From the NCBI GenBank assembly GCA_005765155.1, contig VCCP01000004.1, forward strand, positions 1,736,001-1,800,000: DNA of 64,000 nt, in the 5' to 3' direction. Made by a program: the position numbers and the translations under genes. Under the pieces are notes generated by a model. It ran no database searches. It was not told the DNA's origin and saw only the letters and a list, made by a program, of their open reading frames with translations. The DNA is from Zelopaecilomyces penicillatus. Its lineage: Eukaryota > Ascomycota > Sordariomycetes > Hypocreales > Pseudodiploosporaceae. The stretch's first letter is position 1, and every line of letters starts with the position of its first letter. Shown here in pieces: positions 58,982-64,000 of this stretch.

Positions 58982-60246
58982 GCTTGACACGACCTAATAG
59001 AAGATGGATTCCGCTTCTCGTGTCTCATATTTTGCCCGGACTGGTCCGACGAACTCGGTTGCCGCCTTGACGGAAGGGCGATGCTTGTATGAGGATTCAT
59101 GATATTACAACACTTGGCGATTATTTCTCTTTTTTTTATAACCTTTAGACCCGGCCGGGCTTTTGATTTCGATTACGATCGACGGCCGCGGCTCGCGATG
59201 AAGCCTTCCTTTACATACTTGCCAAGACGGATACAATGGACCTGTTTTTCGTTCTATTCACTCATTTGACGGATCCGCCATGGGAGCTGCGCGTGTTGGG
59301 ACTCAACCTGGAAAGCGAACTGGACGATTCGCTGTACAATAATAGAGTATTGTTTGCGCGCATATTGGAGCTACCGGAGGCATGCGGTTGTCCCGAGTAG
59401 AGACGGAACAGGGCATAGCAAGACTAGGTGTCAAAGTCTAGGTCCCTTTTTTTTTGTTTTATTTTGGAGTTAATGGTATGGCAAAAATAGTCACTACATC
59501 TATCTACCTTTGAAATTCCTGTGATTTTATGATGAAGCATGAGTTGATTTTCATGTGAAACTCGCACAACCACGCTCCAGGGTGCCTTTTTATTGACCAC
59601 CATGTGTGACAACTAGCGATTTGGTCTCCTCGTAAGGAAGGATGCCTGCTGCTTCACGACGCCAGCTCTATTGTAAGAGTAAATCATCTGACTGTTTCTT
59701 ATGCTGTAAGCCTTGCTTGCTGGTTGGTTTCTGGTAGGCAGGTGTTCTACAGTGCTATCATTGGCAGAGTTCATAAGCCTTGTTGACAGCACATGACCGC
59801 CGGCGAAATTTCGGCTATGCTTGTTAGCCCGACGGTTGCCCGGTGCCGTCATCGTCCCGCTAACGTCAAAGGCACGAGCGACACGCATGACCTGAAGTGA
59901 TTCCAGTTCGACTGCCTACGATCAAGCCGCGCATCTCTGACGACAAACAACGATAAATTTCGAGGGCAACCCGTGCATATCGCACCCAAGGTGAGTGACT
60001 GGCGGACCGACTGGACGGCTGTGCTGCTCTATTCATGACTCTTGAAGGGAAAGCTTGTCTCATCGTAACCCCCAGGCTAACCCCACCATTAACAGCGCTG
60101 GGCCTGTGGTCTTATCGTCTCAGACTCTGCCTGGATTGGACCCCTAATCTAGTAGTGATACCAACGAGCACAAGTCTGCATTCGGGATTCCAAATCCTCC
60201 ATATTCTCGACACCACGTTTATTCTTTTTTCCACCGACTCTTAAGG
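58982..60246. other. Intergenic, Anp1-type to Snf7
   Basis: About 1.3 kb between co-oriented genes. No further gene is supported; frames present are short and overlap. Confidence 0.6.
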
Positions 60247-61129
60247 ATGTGGGGCTGGTTCGGCGGCGGCGCTGCCGCTCAGAAGCGGAAGGATTCGCCC
60301 AAGAATGCCATTCTGGGCTTGAGGTCACAGCTTGATATGCTCCAAAAGCGACAAAAGCACCTACAGAGCCAGATAGACGAACAAGAAGCCATCGCACGCA
60401 AAAATGTCAGCACGAACAAGAACGGTACGTAAGCAAACGACAGACATATCTGTATTTTGGAGGGGGAGCATGGAAGCGGGGAAAAACAATGTGCTAACAC
60501 AATAGCCAGCGGCGAAGGCTGCCTTGAGGCGCAAGAAGACGCATGAGCATTCCATAGAACAAACGGTTGCACAGATAGAGACCCTGGAGCAACAAATCAA
60601 CGCCATCGAATCGGCCAATATCAACCGGGAGACGCTCGCGGCAATGGAGAAGGCTGGAGAGGCGATGAAGCAAATCCACGGAAAGCTTACGCCAGAGAAG
60701 GTGGACGAGACCATGTGCGTGATACGAGTTCTAAATTGCCTTCGTTACTGCGGTCCAAGTATGCTGACAACCTGGCTGTAGGGACAAACTTCGGGAACAG
60801 AATGCGCTCAGCGAAGAAATCGTCAACGCGATTACCGGAAACCAGCTTGGCGATCCGATCGACGACGCAGAGTTGGAAGACGAGCTGGACCAGATGCAGC
60901 AAGAACAGCTCGACGAACAGATACTGAAGACGGGCACCGTCCCAATAGCGGATGCAGTCCACACGATGCCTTCACCTGCTCATGCAGATCGTAAGTGGTG
61001 TTTGGAGACAAGATTTCATCTACGCATACTGACTAAGATTGAGCAGCCGTCTCAAGCCGAAGGCAGGTCATCGAGGAGGACGACGAGGAAGCCGAACTCA
61101 GAAAACTACAGGCCGAGATGGCCATGTAA
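60247..61129 (+). CDS. snf7: ESCRT-III subunit Snf7 (Vps32)
   Basis: Main filament-forming subunit of ESCRT-III, which bends and cuts endosomal membranes to make multivesicular bodies and also acts in pH signalling in filamentous fungi. Exons 60247-60424, 60510-60714, 60782-60990 and 61047-61129 encode 224 residues. It begins MWGWFGGGAAAQKRK (membrane-inserting N-terminus with basic patch), continues through helices LRSQLDMLQKRQKHLQSQID and KAALRRKKTHE, and the KLTPEKVDETMDKLREQ helix. The C-terminus is acidic (VIEEDDEEAELRKLQAEMAM) and contains the MIT-interacting region expected to bind Vps4. The splice junctions reconstruct family residues exactly across each intron. Confidence 0.96.
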
Positions 61130-63865
61130 AGCTATCATCATCGGTGATCACGAGACTCACGAGACTGTTGCGGTGTAGCGTGTATCTTGATTGCGAATCG
61201 TTATAGTCCAAAGGGGATGAGTGTGGGCCTTGCTACGTTTTTTGCGTTCCCTCCAATAGGGCATACGTGAGATGGAGGTGGCTAGATTGGGGGCAAATCT
61301 ATGATCAAGGAGCTGTTTTTTTCTATAACATAAACCGACTCTCCCCCATATGTCTTGTCGATGGTGTTTCTTTGGCGTTGGCGTCTTTCGGGGCTTCAGT
61401 CAATAATTTGAGATGAATCATTTTTCCATTTTCCCCCCTCAGAGGGCAAGAGCAGGCAGAACAGTTACAGACGGGTCAAAGGGAGAGAATCAGCCCATGG
61501 GAGAAGGCCACCCGTCCTCAGCGGGGACCTGCGGCATATATGCCTAAACTCATCCCGAGTTTCGTTGGAACCGCATGAGCGGCCGTCCTATGTGGCCTGG
61601 TTGTACCCTGTGTGTGGACTGTTTCATCTGATGTTCTGTTTCTCATGTTTCTTTCTACGGAGTTCGTACCTAGATACTACTAGATAACCAGTAAGAGATG
61701 GGATTTCAAACCTAGTTACTCCGTACTTATGGGCTAAAACTTGTGCGTTGTGCCATGTTCACACAACGACCGGATGGGGCAACATGGCGGCTAGGCATCC
61801 ATGGAAAGACGGGCTCTACGGACTTGGGGTGGTAGCAGGGGAGGCAAGTTTAATAAAGTTTTGTGACAACCATGTGTTGCTTATGTTGAGATGGTATTAA
61901 TTGTGAATACTGATATATGTGGTATCGAATAGAGATGGAGAATCACCTTGTGTTAACTGATGCCAAGGCACGTTTCCTATATCTACACGATGATGGTTGT
62001 TCTATGAAGCAGATGAACAGCTGAGCCTAGAATTGTTTATCCCAGGCTTCATCAAGCTTTAGGTTCAAACCACTGGGATTATTACGATGTGGAAACCAGA
62101 ACTCTGTCCATGGCCACGACATGGCATGGTCCCTATTCGATTCCTCAGCATTGGGTTCCGCTCAAGTCAGATGTCTGACTCGTTGTCACAACTGCCACTT
62201 CTGCATGGCCTAAAATATATACAGCCGTGTTTCAAGTAATGAGAATATGTGGCCCAGCTTGCATACCGCATGCAGATGGTAGTAGAAAAGGTGCAGCGAG
62301 TGTTTTGTTCATTCGATATTTATGTCTATACTCTCTGACAACACTGAGACAGTCTGGTGAGGCATGGGGGCCATTTCAGTCAGCTTGACGTGAGTTCTAA
62401 TGGTAATAATAGCCAATGAACTCTGGGATCATGGCATTCATGTAGCATCTGGATGGCAAGATGAGGTGCCTTGCAGCCAGCATCGGCAGAGTTCAATGGC
62501 TGGCTGTTGGTCCCCCAAGACACGGCAGGCCGAAATGGAAAGAATCAGAAAAAAAAAGAAAAAAAAAAAGCCTAGTAGGATGGAGAGGGCTGAGGAACAC
62601 GGCTCTCTCTCCTCTTCCCTCTGTGTGACCTGCTCTGTCCTCGAGCCGCCGTGCCTGGCCACGACGGCTTCGAAACACAGCTCTGCAGAACAAGCGCGCC
62701 ACAGCGGGAGTGTAGAGACGCAGAGTGATTGGACAGCGGATGCCGGGAATTGGGGGAAGACTCTGGTGCATTCAAGGGTCCCTGCTAGGTTGGCAAAGTA
62801 CAGGAATGGGAGTGGACAGGTATAGATTCATACCAGTTAGGCGGTGGGAGTACATGCCACGTGACTGCCTGGCGCCAAAACTTATCTCCACTATCTATTG
62901 ACTAGCAAATCACATCTTGCGCGCTTAGGCCCAAGGACCGTCCCCAACTTCAACAACCCCCCCGACAGGTCGCAATGGGCGCTTGCGAGGCTCCGCTGAA
63001 GAGACGTCGTCTGACGATGCTATTGGGTCTCTCAGTCTCTGGGCACTTGAGCCGTCCTGCACCGAAGCGCCAGGGCCGTTATCTGGGCAAGATCTGGCGG
63101 GGGGGAGAGATCCATCTGTGACGCAAGTTCTACAGTCGGGGTCCGGCCCCAATACTTTTATACTACCACGGCATTTGTCGTTCCTTGGGCGGCAGCCACC
63201 ACAACGATGATTGACGGGCTGCGTCTCCATGTCACCATGCGCCAGACTCCCATCGAGTTTAGTCCGTGGCATCCCCAGCCGCCCGTTCCTGTGGGCGCGT
63301 CTGGGCCAGTGGCCATCACACCACCCGTGTGGGCGGGCCCAGGTTGGATCGAAGGCGTGTTGGTTTTCTCTTACATAGGTAGGGCATTGGGATGGATGGC
63401 TTCCAAAACACTCTCCTCCGTCCCTTTTTCCCCCCTTGTTAATTATTTCACTCCTGTTTTCTTTCCCTTTCGTCATTCTCATTTTTTTGTGGTTTCCTTT
63501 GTGGTCTCCTAGGGTCCTTTTCTTTTTCCGCTGTCCCTCTGGCTTATTCTTATTCTTTCTCCCCCTAATTGGCAGTGCCATTCTTTTGGGGAGTTTCATA
63601 CGATACGACGACGATTTCCCCTGTTTTGTGTTTCTTCTTCTTCTTGGTTCCGCAGTGTGAATTACGATGGGATGCTGGTCGTCTCTGATAATATAGTGCT
63701 TGTTTCTTTAGGTAAGTTCACCCAGCCGAAGTCTTCCACATCTCTGCACAATGGTTTCCCTGGATTCTCTAAATGTCTGAAGCTCCAACATGAGCTCAAG
63801 ACTTCCCCATCTTTCATCTGACAACTTGCAACAAGACTGACACTGGCTTCTTGCCCTCTACTTAG
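61130..63865. other. Intergenic region before the right-edge gene
   Basis: About 2.7 kb. Two TACGGAG-type motifs occur at about 61656 and 61715, and an A-rich tract at about 62550-62569. A 224-codon frame (62925-63599, -) overlaps a + strand frame in the same place, is Lys/Arg/Gly-rich and lacks any domain, so it is not called. The last few hundred bases are C/T-rich, as expected for a promoter or leader. Confidence 0.5.
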
Positions 63866-64000
63866 ATGTTTTCTAATAGAATGGCCAGGACGCTGTCGGT
63901 CTACAGTTTATTACTACTATCATTAATTATCCAACTATGCACCGTGACGGCAGCGCCTCTTGATACCACATCCACCGGCGTTGGGATTTCTTACTACATC
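63866..64000 (+). CDS. Secreted or membrane protein, 5' end only
   Basis: An open frame of 45 codons starts at this ATG (a second in-frame Met at 63881) and runs off the window. The predicted N-terminus has basic residues, then a strongly hydrophobic leucine-rich core (YSLLLLSLIIQLC) and a TAAP cleavage-like site, which together make a convincing signal peptide. The mature part visible (LDTTSTGVGISYYI) is too short to identify. It follows a pyrimidine-rich leader, supporting it as a real gene. Confidence 0.6.
   Translation, partial: MFSNRMARTLSVYSLLLLSLIIQLCTVTAAPLDTTSTGVGISYYI

Noticed and set aside
62925..63599. 224-codon - strand frame near the right edge
   Set aside because: Lys/Arg/Gly-rich translation of C/T-rich leader sequence, overlapping + strand frames, with no recognisable feature.

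Overview
The window is nuclear DNA from a filamentous ascomycete. The genes have short GT-AG introns of about 50-250 nt, often with CTAAC-type branch sites. Every recognisable product is a fungal housekeeping or cell-wall protein. The combination of a GH72 glucanosyltransferase, an Ecm33-type GPI protein, Tfb5, an Anp1-type mannosyltransferase, Snf7 and very long disordered repeat proteins fits Pezizomycotina, most likely Sordariomycetes (Hypocreales-like). The species cannot be fixed from the sequence alone.

Layout. 1-1.1 kb: no gene called. 1.1-3.5 kb (-): ArfGAP/UBA protein. 5.9-9.0 kb (+): Osh3-type oxysterol-binding protein. 9.55-10.36 kb (+): small APH-fold phosphotransferase. 12.5-14.0 kb (+): GPI-anchored GH72 glucanosyltransferase. 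14.8-15.8 kb (+): dienoyl-CoA isomerase, tail to tail with Tfb5 at 16.0-16.5 kb (-). 18.05-18.5 kb (+): one-helix membrane protein with two PPxY motifs. 22.0-27.4 kb (+): 1752-residue disordered protein of unknown function. 29.1-30.2 kb (+): mitochondrial carrier. 30.7-31.6 kb (-): ribosomal protein eL22. 32.3-41.1 kb (-): giant repetitive protein of about 2918 residues. 44.7-46.4 kb (-) and 46.9-48.6 kb (+): a divergent pair, Dbp5 helicase and SPF45-type splicing factor. 49.2-50.5 kb (-): Ecm33-like GPI protein. 54.7-55.9 kb (-): 3-methyladenine DNA glycosylase. 57.5-59.0 kb (+): Anp1-type mannosyltransferase. 60.2-61.1 kb (+): ESCRT-III Snf7. 63.9 kb to the end (+): first 45 codons of a secreted or membrane protein.

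Functional themes are dispersed rather than clustered: wall assembly (GH72, Ecm33, Anp1), membrane traffic and lipid exchange (ArfGAP, Osh3, Snf7, possibly the PPxY protein), and gene expression (Tfb5, eL22, Dbp5, SPF45). I see no secondary-metabolite cluster, intact transposon, tRNA, rRNA or CRISPR-like array. Gene-free stretches of 3-4 kb lie at 18.5-22.0, 41.1-44.7 and 50.5-54.7 kb. Exon boundaries were placed by eye from splice consensus, reading frame and family resemblance.

The most unusual items are the giant lysine-block/EPVA-repeat protein with a perfect 15-copy 12-bp array, the 1752-residue disordered protein, the two-PPxY membrane protein, a recurring intergenic TACGGAGTA motif, and an imperfect inverted repeat near 44.4-44.5 kb.
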